From the NCBI GenBank assembly GCA_013115125.1, contig JABANN010000263.1, forward strand, positions 1 through 46,140: a stretch of DNA of 46,140 nucleotides. Reading direction: 5' to 3'. Below, piece by piece: positions 1-10,940 of the stretch; the stretch's first letter is position 1; each line of letters opens with the position of its first letter. The notes under the pieces are model-generated. The model saw nothing but the letters and a program-made list of their open reading frames with translations. It searched no databases and was not told where the DNA came from. The DNA is from Perkinsus olseni (taxonomy: Eukaryota > Perkinsozoa > Perkinsida). A program made the translations under genes and the position numbers.

Positions 1-63
1 GGTTTTACTAATTTGCTCTGGGCTTTATTAAATTGCTCTGGGGTTTTACTAAGTAGGTCTGGA
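1..63. repeat. Degenerate 20-21 bp tandem repeat
   Basis: Three consecutive copies of a 20-21 bp unit of the form GGYTTTAYTAADTTGCTCTG are visible, the third diverged (GTAGGTCTG at its end). The array touches the left window edge, so its full length is unknown. Direct observation; function unknown. Confidence 0.75.
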
Positions 64-1558
64 AATGGTGTAGATTCCCTCCCGTTCTAATTTTAGCGTG
101 ACTCAACCAAATACTCAGGAGAGCACAAGTCTGATCGATAGTAGTATCTTCTCACCAAAAGATCATCATCATCATAACAACTACTCAGTTACAACTCTGG
201 GACGAGTTCAGACTACTGAGCATCTTCGTCGATCTTTTGGTCTGTCAGACGACGGCTGGAGCGACATAGAGTCCTACCCGTCCAAGAGCCTCATGTACAC
301 CATATGGTGCAGCACTGTACTCCTAGACGGAGAAGACAAAATGACCTAGAAACTCACGGCAGTCAGTCTACACACAATGAAAAGGAGGAGGAGCAGGAGC
401 AGTAACAGCATCGATAGTAACAGCAGATGTCTCCAGCGTGATAGTGATCACTTTGATGATGCAGAATCAACGAGGGAGACAACAGTATTAAAATAGTCCT
501 TCCGCTTGCACATGCGTGTAAGCAGGGACTTCATAAGGCAGCATAATAGCAGTGAAGAGCAGCATCTACCATTGTGAGTGGACACCCTCCAAGTAGCACC
601 ACGACCGTCGCGGTCGTCGCAGTAAGCGTCATGTCGATCTAAGAGTCGACAAGCACAGCCTTCGGGAGTTGCGGAGCTATAGGAGTTCCAACAGAGGCAG
701 TTGTACTGGTACTGTACAAGCGACTCCTCTCCCTAGCATAGCGCTTGCGACGCTTGACCCAGCTCTGGTTACGCGTACGGTTACGCTTCGGGGTAATGGC
801 GACATGTGGGCCAGCTGTACATCCCTCGGCGTACCCATTGGCATCGAGATGACGACCGCAGCAAAGGTAACTGCGCAGGCATGCACGTACCAGGTCCAGG
901 AGTTGTAGCCAGCACTACGTTCTGGTGAATTGGAGGTATCTTCCACCGGCAACCTCAAGGTCCTCTTCGTAACCTTGAGGATGGTAGGAACACTCGTTGT
1001 TAGTATTATTAGACAAACGAAAAATAGCACCGCAGCGATCCTGAAAAGGCTAGTTCCCTAATGACTGAGAAAACTGTCTGGTTACACATGGTCTTTCGCG
1101 TTGCCATTCTTTTTCTAGGCAAGGCGATATCGCTGCGTTGATGCTACTATTGGTCACGCTGAGGGCGCGGAGACCACCCCAGCGACCAGTAGAACAGAAC
1201 CTAGGAGACAGAGCAATTCACCAGTTCTTCACAGTGGACGTCATGTTGTTATTACCCTCCGATCCTAGCGATGACTTCGCGGGGAAGCTCTAGTAGCGAC
1301 CCCTCAGGCCTGCGTATAGGATCTTTTATGGACATGTTGAATGGTACTTGGTTTAAAAGAAAAGGGGGTTTAGGTACAAGACCTGAACAGTAATGTAAAG
1401 GAGGCCGGTGAAGTCTCAGCGAGAACGAAATTGTCGGGGACTAGGAGAGGTCGCGGGTTCGAACCGCACACCTGTCATCCTTCTCACGCATGTTGAAGAA
1501 AATATCGCTCGCCCAGGGCTGGTCGTAGAAGGAATGGTGGTACTGGAAAGATAGAGTT
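64..1558. other. No convincing gene; one imperfect-loop hairpin
   Basis: Short open frames exist (for example 98-349 and 669-908 plus, 677-1030 minus) but none has a recognisable motif, a supporting exon with matching splice phase, or codon use clearly unlike noise. A 9-bp perfect stem with a 10-nt loop lies at 953-980. A tRNA B-box-like string (GGTTCGAACC) lies near 1448-1465, but no acceptor or anticodon arm can be drawn around it. Confidence 0.5.
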
Positions 1559-1583
1559 CTACTGTCTATCTGATAGACAGTAG
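1559..1583. repeat. Perfect inverted repeat, 12-bp arms, 1-nt loop
   Basis: CTACTGTCTATC, one T, then its exact reverse complement. It sits just upstream of the transposase remnant. Similar short perfect palindromes recur across the window (see findings). Confidence 0.9.
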
Positions 1584-1610
1584 CCCATTAGTGAGCAACG
1601 CAGGCTGGTA

Positions 1611-1937
1611 TTGCTGATTCCTCTGTCTGCAAGACATTCCGTCCACATCCCTAGTAAACCTCATGGGCGAGTCGCCGCACCAGACGTGTCAGAGCAAAGC
1701 CTCGCGCATCTTCGTGGGTTCGTCAAAACACGCACAACGTTATGGTCTGATGATTGGAGCAATCGGATTGGTCGCGGAGATCACACAGCTGCTTCACGCT
1801 GCAGAGATCCTCTCACGTTTGGTAGCCATAGGAATCCTTCAGTAGTCGGTACGCATGCACATGATAGAACGCTTGCTGCTGCCTTGATGGTGCGTGATAG
1901 GCATCTACCGAGGGAAAAGCGATTGCTTATCGCCTAG
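1611..1937 (+). pseudogene. Merlin / ISXO2-like DNA transposase remnant
   Basis: One 108-codon plus frame carries features of the DDE core of ISXO2/IS1595-type transposases, known in eukaryotes as Merlin: a VSEQSLAHLRGFVKTRTT segment followed by SDDW, matching the family pattern in which a Leu-rich helix and 'GTxIxSDxW' hold the second catalytic Asp. A later NPSVVGTHAHD string resembles the 'NPxTGxHT' region before the final catalytic Glu. No start-to-end transposase is present: the region before the second Asp and the catalytic Glu helix are not recognisable in frame. I saw no terminal inverted repeats or target duplication. A decayed fragment of a plain DNA transposon is the best reading; chance similarity cannot be excluded. 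Confidence 0.4.
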
Positions 1938-2151
1938 AGGAGCCAACCGCCTAGCAAGAGAGGAAGGAGCTGTTCGAGACCTGTCGGGGAAGACCCCCAA
2001 TTGGGAATGTCGCCTCAACTCTTTCCGACGGCCCGGCACGCACGCGCATCGGAAGCGTGACGCTGGTATGCCGCTTGTTGTGCACCACGGTTTGAAACAG
2101 TCCTGTATGAATCATACGCTCCAGCAGTTACAAAACGTACCTCTCACCCCC

Positions 2152-3080
2152 ATGCTGTTCACAAGCAACGTCGCCTACGCTGCGGCGATCCTCAGCGCCC
2201 TAACGCTTTCTTCAGCGTGTGCGGTAGGATACTCTTCGACGCGGACGGTCCAGCTAGCCCCTCGATCTTTTCAGAATGCGTGCCATAATGTTTGCCTGTG
2301 GATCGGTGGCTGCGGCGACGCTGGATCTCACTGCCAGAACTACTTGCCCCCGCCACACGCCTGCGAGGACCTGTACGTGGCTGCCGCACGCGTTCTCTCG
2401 GCAGCCGCAGTAACATCAGTTACATTGAGAAGACCAACGTTGACGGCGGCGCTACGATCTGCTCCGCTCGGTCAGGGCAGTGCTCTTCGACAAAGCACCC
2501 ACTCAAATGCCTGGACATATCTCCTTGTAGGTCACGGTCAGTAGTGATATCAGAATACATGCGCTCTTCAGTTGACCCGGAAACGCCTCCTAAGTACCCT
2601 CTTAAGGCCAAGAGTGTCTTGGAGCCTCACGACAGTGGGTCACCGCGCCGCGGCGCAAGGATAGCCCGCGGTACGTTCCACTACACTCAGCACGGTCCGC
2701 AGAACACCACCATCACCTACGAGATCACCGGTCTCGACCCTCACTCTAGTCATGCCATCTACGTTCACGAGACCGCCCGGTTCACCCCGAACGGATGCAA
2801 CTCAGCTGGATGGCATTACAACCCCTACCAGTACCAGCACGGCGGCCCGGATGACGATATTAGACACCTCGGTACCCTGGGTAACGCCGTCGCTGATGCC
2901 TCGGGTGTCGCTAAAGGTTCGCTCACCAGCAAGATCATCAAGCTCGAGGGAGCATTCTCGGTGTTGCATCGCTCAACCATGGTGCACGCTTACCCGGACG
3001 ACTTTCGGAATGAGAGAAGTTCGGGCGCTCGTCTGGCTTGCGGCAAGATTCTACCCGAGCGAGGGAAAATTGCGGAGTAG
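2152..3080 (+). CDS. Cu/Zn superoxide dismutase, probably secreted, altered zinc site
   Basis: Converts superoxide to peroxide and oxygen; likely extracellular or secretory. The C-terminal exon (roughly 2572-3080) contains the whole family fold: GTFHYTQ strand, copper ligands in HAIYVHE, bridging His in HYNP, HGGPDDD, RHLG, the fourth copper His in MVHAYPDD, and the active-site Arg plus disulfide Cys in ARLACG; the partner Cys is in GCNSAG. The canonical zinc ligand Asp in 'HVGDLGN' is Thr here (HLGTLGN). Upstream, an ATG at 2152 in another frame starts a clear signal peptide (MLFTSNVAYAAAILSALTLS, ending SSACA) followed by a GTAGGA donor at about 2225, so I infer a short signal exon and an intron of some 340 nt. 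The exact acceptor is unresolved because phases of the obvious sites do not agree; the start is therefore provisional, the SOD domain is not. Confidence 0.85.
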
Positions 3081-3626
3081 AGTTTTTCTATTTTCGTCTG
3101 GAACATAATTTATCAGTAGTCCTGGATTATCCAGTCTCAATGAGATATCATAGGCTATTTCCCAAGCCGGTCATATTACTGGACAGTTTCAGTCAGGGTC
3201 TCTTGCGTCGAGTAACGCGAAGAGATCCCGAATGCGGTTCATCGTAGGGGTGGTATAGAGGGGGGTGTGACCGTGGCACTGTCGTAAGAGGTATCATGCT
3301 GGATGTAGCAAACCTCACGATGATCCTGGACGGCCCCGAAGCCGCTTCAAGGTACAGCTTCAAGGGGTATGTTGTTGATCATCAATCAGCGAAGCGAGGG
3401 TCATTCACATTCGACGACGCATCCCCTCACTAGCTCGCAATCCCCGTGGTCGAGCAAGTATCCGTGGGGGGCTCGCACCGACCGACCCCACGCCACACGC
3501 GTACAGGTTGACCGGTAGACGGCCAATTCCATCTCCGTCAAGTCTCAGTCGAACTGCGTTGTCTTCAACACTGCTCCTTGCCCTCAAGAAACAGTTGTCG
3601 AATAGTTCATCATATACAAAGGGTTG
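3081..3626. other. Convergent intergenic region
   Basis: The plus-strand SOD and the minus-strand golgin-like gene converge here. Only short shadow frames are present. I see no RNA gene or repeat. Confidence 0.5.
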
Positions 3627-5564
3627 CTATACAGAGTTTGCCGCAGACGTGAATTGGTTCTGAGGATCGGGTCTTCCACCTGAGCAGGTAGAGTCGAGGA
3701 GGGCCGCTGATGATTCCCTGCGGAACCTACTTGAATCTTGCTCTGGGCTGGTTTCGGATGCCTCGCCGCCGACCTCCTCATCTAGGAAGTTAACGAACTT
3801 GTCCGCAAGCGAGGAGTTCCTTGACAACTCCAGTCCCTATGTTGCGGATGTATTACGATCGCCCTATACCACACCATTCCCTACCAATGGGCTGCTAGCT
3901 GACTGACGCCGTACAGGCAAGCCACACTGCTGCTTCACGTCGTCTGGCAGCCGTACGACTTCTGCCATCACCGACAAGGCATCCGCCCGCACCGCCACGC
4001 TGAGGAAACCCAGCACGTCACTCTTGTTGGCCGATCTACAAGCCTTCTGCCACCAACTCACTTGTCGATATTCAGAGCCACGCGGACCAGCATTTGCCGC
4101 AGTATGCCCGCATCAACTCTATCCTCATCGTCTAGCTTCTCAGACAGCTCGGCACGATCGGCGACCACTTTCGCGAGCATCAGCCTAACCCGCCGCACGA
4201 TACCGGGAGAGTCACGAACTGCGTTATCGTACTTGTGTTTTTCCAGATCATCTTCCGCAGTTTCAGCGCTCTCCCGTGCACTTTTAGCTCGTTGTTCGGC
4301 AGCCTTCATTGCCTGAATGAATCTTATCACCCTTTCGGCGGGTGGTGATGTCGAGGCTACCTCATCGTGCTGTTGGTGGAGCTCTTCCAGTTGCTTCTTC
4401 AGTTTTAAATTCTCTGCATTCGTCCGGCTCAATTCTTGTGTCATGCGTGCTCTCTCTGAAGATCGCAACTCATCACCGTAAAAATGACGACGATTTTACT
4501 CACCTATTTCGTGCCGCTCTGTTTCCTCCTCAACGGCTCTCATCAATTCAGCAACCTGCCACCTACATAACTCAACCAGGCGGAGCTGAAAAATGTCCTT
4601 ACGGCCTGGTCCTGCTCCGGGCCTGAAGCCTCGCTCACAGAGGAGGCCGAGGCCACCATATCGCTGAGGGTCTGCACTGTCGTTTGAAGCCGCGTCAATA
4701 GAGGGCCCTTGGAAGGGACTGTATCCCGGGGTAACTAAGCAGTCGCAGTAGCGTCTGGCAGACGGGATCATAGTCGACTGAATAGATGTGCTTTCATACC
4801 TCACCCTTGCAATGCAGTGATGGAGCAAGCAGGCCCGCCGCTGAGGCACCGAACGATCCCAGTACTTACACTTTTCGACACGTCTACGAGAGTTCTATTT
4901 GCCGCTTTGGCCTGCTTAAGGATCTTCGCGATCGAAGCACGACCACTGGGATTATCGGAAGATGATGCCAAGACCTGAGAACAGGTAGTCCAGACGACCA
5001 GCAGAGAGGCAGTTGAGAGTGATGACAGGTAGGTGGTCGGCAGCCAACGCACGTACTTCGATGAGCTCGTCCATGCCGGGTGGTAGCTGCTGTGTGGGCT
5101 GCGCTGGTGGGAAGCCACCCAAGTGGATTGGACTCGATCCAACAGACGCTGGCCGATCTGTTCCTGATAACGAGGTGATACCACGCATCAGCAGGCACCC
5201 CACGTACCAGTCATCGCATGAACTGGAGAAGCACCCTCGTTTACAGCACCAGCAGGGGGCGGAGGGGGCGGTGGTGGCGGCGGCGGCGGTGGAGGTTCAT
5301 CACCAGCCTCGCTCTCCGGATCCGGCACGTCTTCTGAGCCGTGGAATTCAGCGGCTTACAAAGCTTCATTCCGGCCATACCTTTATCAACAACAACTGTC
5401 TCCGCTGTGGGATCCTTGTCTCGCGTCGTCTGCGATCGGACGGACGGAGACTCCCTGTCACTCTCTCCCTCCTCTTCCTCCTCTTCGTCTTCTAGCGCGT
5501 CCCTCAGCTCGCCCATCGCTTGGTCGGCCAACTCTCGAGCCCGCCCACTCAATCTACTAAGCAT
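3627..5564 (-). CDS. Golgin-like coiled-coil protein with GRIP/GRAB-like C-terminus
   Basis: Nine exons join with matching phase: 5381-5564, 5208-5333, 5057-5163, 4870-4974, 4639-4734, 4504-4585, 4062-4455, 3885-4020, 3627-3836 (about 479 aa; a 12-codon micro-exon may lie in the 4735-4869 intron). The start is the first ATG of the first exon (MLSRLSGRARELADQAMGEL). Order: short amphipathic N-terminus, acidic Glu run, proline run of about 13 residues, helical stretch, long coiled coil with heptad-like Leu/Glu/Lys spacing, then a compact segment (ALNIDNDVLGFLSV, later VMAEVVRLPDDVKQQCGL) that resembles the small-GTPase-binding GRIP/GRAB region of Golgi tethers, and a Ser-rich tail. Family knowledge would place it at Golgi membranes as a vesicle tether; that role is inferred from architecture, not from a strong motif. 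Introns are 41-53 nt except for two longer ones (82 and 133 nt). Confidence 0.7.
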
Positions 5565-5740
5565 TATAAAACAATCGAATCGGGAGGGAGGAACTGCAAG
5601 AAGCCACTGGCGAAAGGCCGGAAAACTAACACCGCTTCACCGTACGCATCGCACCGAGCGCGATCAGGCATCGTGTTGCTGTCGGGAAGGGTGGGTATTA
5701 ACTCCTCTTCACACAAGAGGTGATTCAAAACTGAGAGCTG

Positions 5741-5991
5741 TCAAATGGCGGGTAAGGGACGCAGCGATCCACTGCTGATAGATGCACCTCCTCGGTCAAA
5801 AATAGCCCTACTAGGGACACTCACCACGCGTGTCTATCAACGTCCGTGATGATCTCGAGCTCCCCAACACGGATGAATGAGTTACTACCAATCGTGTCCA
5901 ACGGAGAACCGTGCGGCATAACATTTACTCGAGAGCGCGCGAATGAGGAGAAAGTGGTTGCTTCGGCGACCAGAGGCATTCTGGAAACCAT
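5741..5991 (-). CDS. Small uncharacterised protein (two exons)
   Basis: Exon 5825-6024 stays open and ends at a GTGAGT donor; exon 5741-5774 restores phase and supplies TGA. I take the first in-frame ATG at 5991, giving a polypeptide of about 66 residues (MVSRMPLVAEATTFSSFARS at its start, VGELEIITDVDRHA near its end). A TAG followed by TTG at 6024 could also be an acceptor, so an upstream exon is possible. The Ser/Arg-rich start could be an organelle-targeting sequence. No family recognised. It lies 177 bp upstream of the golgin-like gene on the same strand. Confidence 0.45.
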
Positions 5992-6024
5992 CACACTATT
6001 CTTCCTACCGGCCAATCGAACCAA

Positions 6025-8052
6025 CTAGGCCGAGATCCGTTGGCCTGGGTGCAGGTTTCCCACGTTGAATCCCTGAGCGTTGGAAACTCACTAAGACCAT
6101 CCCACTAGGTTGGCAACTCGATTCGACAGGGGAGATGGTAGCAGCGATGAGGCATTATTCATTGGCATGCTACACGAAGAACTTCTCTCAAAGATATGAC
6201 CGGATCTGAGCAGCTGAGAGCATCCGCTCTGCTGCTACAGCGACGCCGTCACTGCACCTTGTGGATGCCATATGCGGAGAGGCAGGCAGTCATCAGCCAC
6301 AGGAGGCTCTCGAGGACGATGACGAAGATCCAATACCCACCACTGCGGCAGGAGGTGGCTCGAAGCGACGAACAAGGCGGCCCGACTACATGTTGTTGTC
6401 ATTGTAGCGCACAGGTATAAGGAAGCCATTGAAGCTCGAGCACGGTAGAAGGACCATGAGGCCCATCAGAGCCTGAGGCTAGATACAGAGAGGGTGAACG
6501 AGGAAGGAACCCACTGTAAGGCATCCGTGTAGTGTAGTAAAGCGAGCAATGTGGAAGCTAGAGCTCAGCGCCAGGCCTTTGTAGGCCTGACAGCTCAGTG
6601 ATGGCATGCCGTAACCGAAGTCACTCACTTGATATATCGAGAAGCATGCTAGAGATCCGATGAGGATGACGTTGAGAAGCGAATAGAGAACACGTACCTA
6701 GAGTTAAGATGCTGAAGAACGCACAAGATGAAGAGCAGCAGCAGCAGCGTGCTTCACTCCTTCAGCGTGGGGCTCCTTGATTGCCACTATGATGACTGAG
6801 TTGATGAAGTTGACCGTCAGTAGTGTGATGGTAGCAGTGAATACCCACAGGGTCGGCCGTAGGGCTGCAGCTGCCTGAGAAAGATGTCACTCGGACGTAC
6901 ACGAAGACGCCCTTCCTTGTACTGTATTTGGACACAGTCCATGCAGAAGATACGCGACATATTCAAGTACTCAGTGGACGAGCTACCCCGTATGTCGCGG
7001 ATAGGAGCAGGCAATGTATGCAAAGTGCCGCTGGTGACAGAACACGATGAGGTCATTCGGTGAGGAAAAGACGGCACAACGCCGAGGGGCCTTTGCCAGC
7101 ATGCCAGGATCCGTCATGGCATCTCCATGATCTCTAACCTGGGCCACCGTTGCATTCACGCGAATGGCGAGGCAATATAATTATCTCTACGCTGTACTAT
7201 CTCTGACCACAATAAGCACATCGGACACCTCACATTCCTCGGCAATTCCGTCAGATCAAAGTGCACCAGGTTGAGGCCTGGAGGGAAGTTCAAGTGCGAC
7301 CATCTGATCGCTCCAGGCTGCTCCGGCGAGAACGACGAAGCCGCTCGGGAGTAGATAGAACTGCTGGCATCGGTGAGCTCGATACCGATCTGACAGGCAT
7401 TGACATGACGGAGTGGGAAGATCGCGAATCAGGATTCAACCGTAGTGATGAGCTCTGACAGTAAACGAAAACCCCTTGGTCGTTCACGGCGAGAAAGATC
7501 ATCAATTACGCGAATATGAGCAGTGATATACCTGCTTAGCTGCAACACCCGCAGCGACCCTTGTCGAGGAGCCCTTCATTACAGCAGACAGAATAGAGCT
7601 GATGACACTCGGTGAGAACGACGTTAACAACGGAGTGCCAGGAGACAGTCAAACCAGACGATCATCGGTAATAGCGCTGAGCCAGCGGCCCCAGAGCGTT
7701 CGATCGAGAACCGTAAGTAGAGTAAGAGCCAACTGAACTCGACATCGCATTGGGACTAGGGTTGTAATAGCAGTACCATCCATGCATATAATCATCGAGC
7801 TCGACGAAGCCTGCACTACAGAGCATCTAGGAGGCTATCTGGGATGCGTGATACAGAGCTACGGAATGGCGATGGGGAAAAGGACGATGACGGCAAAAGG
7901 AAAAGCGCTGCCCAGGCCAACTAGTGTTGATAGGCCAGCAGTCGCGAGGTCGATAGTAGGGAGAAATGGTGCATATTAGAGTGGGTAGAAATAGCTCAGT
8001 CAGGTTCCGTCGGGGAATCGCGTTAGACGTCGGGTTGCATCAGATTCTTTAT
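6025..8052. other. Gene-poor stretch with decayed coding fragments
   Basis: About 2 kb in which short open pieces with coding-like composition appear on the plus strand (for example an acidic run then GGGSKRRTRRPDYMLL near 6300-6390, and YKEAIEARAR near 6420) but never assemble with splice phase into a gene. The pattern is that of an old, broken mobile element or a dead host gene. A copia-like retrotransposon pol fossil is one possibility on the basis of the basic 'RRTRRPDYML' linker-like string, but no polymerase or integrase motif was recognised. No terminal repeats seen. Confidence 0.3.
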
Positions 8053-9158
8053 CTACAAAAACAATCTTTGGAGTTGTCTGCGGCACGGACCAACCTTGGA
8101 TGTCACATAGAAGGATAGGATGACATTAATCGACCATCCAACGCTTTCAATCATAGCCGACACGAACCAGAAGCCATGCCTGACGAGCCAACCGATGGTA
8201 ATGCCGTTACTACACAGGTCCGCGTACGTTTCTCTGCGGAGCATGGCATCACTGAGGAACCCCTCAATGCTACCACACGGAACAGTGGCAAAGCAAACCA
8301 TAACTATCTGAACGAACAGCAGCACACAATCACACGAGGTGAAAACCTATCAAGCCGGAGACGGGGCGCGAAAGCGGGGCGAGTGAGAGGCGAAACTTCG
8401 TGAGAAAAGCACGCCGGTTGGAGGACTCACCGTCAAGAGTGTTTGTGCGAATCTGAATGCATCCAGATCGGCAGTTGCCCCCTCAGCCAGGCCTTTCATC
8501 CCCTACAGCAGAAAATTTTAGATACCAGGAATTCCGTGCAATGCAGCACTCACCTTGTAGAAGCCATAAAATCCAAGAGCGCCGAATATAACGGCATTAA
8601 GAACAGCGTATAACAGGCGGACCTGCAGACAAGCGTGCGACTTCAATTTCGTAAACACCCTCTCATAAAGCATCGGAGGACTACTGTCGCGTTGCGACTG
8701 TGCAATATTACGCAAGCGGATAACGCTATTGAAATACACTACGCGTGCAGTTCACGAGTAAATCTTCAGAGAGATACTGCGTATTTTCTAATTGGAAAAA
8801 TAGTGAAACTCCGCCCTCCCTCCCCCCCAATGACCTTCTCAGCCGCTTCATACAGGGCAACCACTGCCACGGTATCCGCTATGTTGAGCGCGAGAAGAGC
8901 AAACGTGAGTTTCAGCGATAAGTGCAGCAATCTGCCCGCGCTATGTATCTGCCAAGAGCCATCAAAGGAGATGGCCAACTTAACGTAGTGTACCTCGCCC
9001 TGAGGTAGATCTTGCATATCAAAATGTATTATATTAAGAAGCGGAGGGTAGTTGAAGTCAGACCAGTCGATAGAGCGTGTTGGTACTTCTATTGCATCGC
9101 TAATGCTCGCTGTGGTGGACGAAGAGCTAGCGCTGTTCAACCGATCAAGACGTAACAT
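8053..9158 (-). CDS. SCAMP-like secretory carrier membrane protein
   Basis: Four exons join in phase 0: 8835-9158, 8554-8622, 8431-8502, 8053-8307 (239 aa). The start is ATG 9158; an in-frame TTG further up is not used. The N-terminal cytoplasmic part ends in DFNYPPLLNIIHFDMQDLP, close to the family signature 'NFPPFxPxIxHDI' that precedes the first membrane helix of SCAMPs. Four hydrophobic segments follow: SLKLTFALLALNIADTVAVV, a helix in exon 2 (YAVLNAVIFGALGFYGFY), one after IVMVCFATV, and one in the last exon (FWFVSAMIESVGWSINVI) with a short basic tail. SCAMPs cycle in post-Golgi and endosomal membranes. The first intron donor is GTCATT, weaker than the rest, so the end of exon 1 is the least certain point. 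Assignment rests on motif and topology. Confidence 0.6.
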
Positions 9159-10139
9159 CTCCAATCCCTCCTGAGGCAAAGACCGTCACCTGTGCGTATC
9201 GGTTGTTTTCCCATCTCACCAGGTCGAACTCATCGGAGCCTTTCTTGCATACAGCAGCCATTAATGTTCGTCACTATCGGAAAAGCACCAAACAAAACAA
9301 ACGACAAGCTGTTGCGATATTACGATATCCGTTTCCATCGAAGTATCTCTACGCAAGCGTTACGCCGCTTCCCCGGGAAACCGAACCATGTATAGTGCCT
9401 TCCATGGTAACGCGAGAGATGGCCCATCCACGCCCAACGATACCCCGCGGAATTATGGATGGATGAGTCACTTGTCAGGCTACTGTCTCCCAGCCCACAA
9501 ACGCAATAGAACACGCAATCGAAACGGATGGTTCCTGCTAAGACATGCTCGTTCTCTCAACGACAGCTTGACCGGAAACAAAAGCGCGCGAGGAAGGGCG
9601 TGCGCGCCCGAAGATACGAGGCGCGCTCTTTAATTAAGGGCGGGCGAGATATTACAGCGTGAAGCGGTCGCGATTCCGAGCATCTGCGCGAGATTAGGCG
9701 CTGCTTCGTGCTAGCCCAACGACACGTGAGACGGAGCGTAACACTGAGGTTCACTGGTGACTGTGGACACTGCCTTCATTCTTCTGTTGATCTGCACTGT
9801 GTGGATGACCACAGGTGCTCTCCTCTGGTTATGCGACCGCTCGTCTGTCGGGGTCTCAGTAGGAAGTCGGTCTTCTCATGCCAACGTCAACTCTCTTGCA
9901 CTATCTGTCACGGTAAAGTCCTCAACTCTTGCTGCTCACCTAGTGGTATTATATGAGTCCATGATTTCTGGTCAAGTTTCTGGAGAATTAGTTTTCGAGT
10001 TGTCCCGGGCAACTTGCCCGCCTCTGCGACCAATGGGGAGACCTGACTTACTCCGGCACTCAGAGTGACTCTCGATGCTGATGGTCGATCTTTCAGTATA
10101 ATAATTATCTTATAATTATCCCTTGCAAAGGAAACGAGC
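9159..10139. other. Divergent intergenic region, no supported gene
   Basis: Lies between the minus-strand SCAMP-like gene and a plus-strand membrane-protein gene, so both promoters should be here. A plus frame at 9757-10068 begins with a hydrophobic stretch (TAFILLLICTVWMTTGALL) but has no partner exon that I can phase; it could be an exon of an unknown gene or chance. The AT-rich string around 10098-10120 (two ATAATTAT palindromes) is 20-40 bp before the next start codon. Confidence 0.4.
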
Positions 10140-10890
10140 ATGACCCTTACCCGTTGGCTCAGTACACTGGTATACTACATCGTCCTGGTCGATCCGGGCG
10201 TTCAAGCTACCGAGTTGACCCATGGGGCAAGCCTGAGGTGAATAGAATTACCACCCTGGCACAATGATCATTCTTCTTGTTCTCAGAGGCACAGTTCCGA
10301 GCATGGACACCTCCAAGCGAACCCTATTTGAGGAACCTACTGACGAAACAGGTGTGGTCGAAGAGAAAAGCGAAGTAACAGAATCGGCTGAGGAGAGTGG
10401 TGACGAACCGGCGGAAGAAACAAGCGAAGAAACTGGATCGGATGAGGACATCCCGAAGTAAGAAACTACAAAACGTCTCACGAGACTTACTGTCATTTTC
10501 CTCAGAATCAGCGGGGGTGACGCCACTGCTATTATTATTTTATTCGTTGTGAACGGCGTCCTCTCCTGCTGTATAGCATGCTTCTGCTGCCGTTGTTGCT
10601 TCCACTGCTTCCGATGGTGAGTCCCTCGTCGCATGTCGTCACCGCTTCACAGTCTCTCTTTCAGGATCGGTAAGATGATATGCGTCGGTGTGTCCAAGAA
10701 GTCTCGACAAGCCTGGCTTGAGGAACAACTGCTGCAACTTCCGCCGATCTCAAAGGACGGCTCTTCCCCCACAGTGGAATCTACGATCGATGATGACATT
10801 GAAATTGAACTTGATGACGATGACGATGATGTTGTTTATGAAAAAAACGAGAAGGTTGAAGATGAATTACCTGTCACCCTCTCGGCATAA
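10140..10890 (+). CDS. Single-pass type I membrane protein, acidic
   Basis: Four exons, all phase 2 at the joins: 10140-10237, 10287-10457, 10506-10616, 10665-10890 (201 aa). Signal peptide MTLTRWLSTLVYYIVLVDPG, ending near VQA; a Glu/Ser/Thr-rich ectodomain of about 60 residues; one membrane helix (AIIILFVVNGVLSCCIACFC) running into a Cys-rich juxtamembrane segment with seven Cys, likely palmitoylated; then a cytoplasmic tail with an Asp run (DDDDDD) and a basic-free C-terminus EDELPVTLSA. No homologous family recognised. Introns are 48-49 nt. The 3' end has been tandemly duplicated past the stop codon (separate entry). The gene is divergent from the SCAMP-like gene. Confidence 0.75.
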
Positions 10891-10940
10891 AAAAAGAGAA
10901 GGTTGAAGCGGAATTGCCCGTCTCCCTCTCGGCATGAAAA
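10840..10940 (+). repeat. 47-bp tandem duplication across a stop codon
   Basis: The last coding segment of the membrane-protein gene, from the poly-A run through the stop, is repeated once directly downstream with about 85-90% identity and a 47-bp period. Each copy ends in TCGGCATRA followed by an A run. In its own frame the second copy would again read EKVEAELPVSLSA then stop, but 47 is not a multiple of three, so it is out of frame with the first. Confidence 0.85.

Noticed and set aside
1440-1480. tRNA gene around GGTTCGAACC
   Set aside because: T-stem mismatched; no acceptor, D-arm or anticodon arm upstream.
4062-4316. Ser-rich 84-codon plus frame
   Set aside because: Antisense of the golgin-like coiled coil, whose exons phase correctly.
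4590-4640. 17-nt and 16-nt mini-introns (also near 19274-19289 and 25880)
   Set aside because: In each case a longer intron with normal donor and acceptor fits the phase equally well, so ultra-short introns are not needed.
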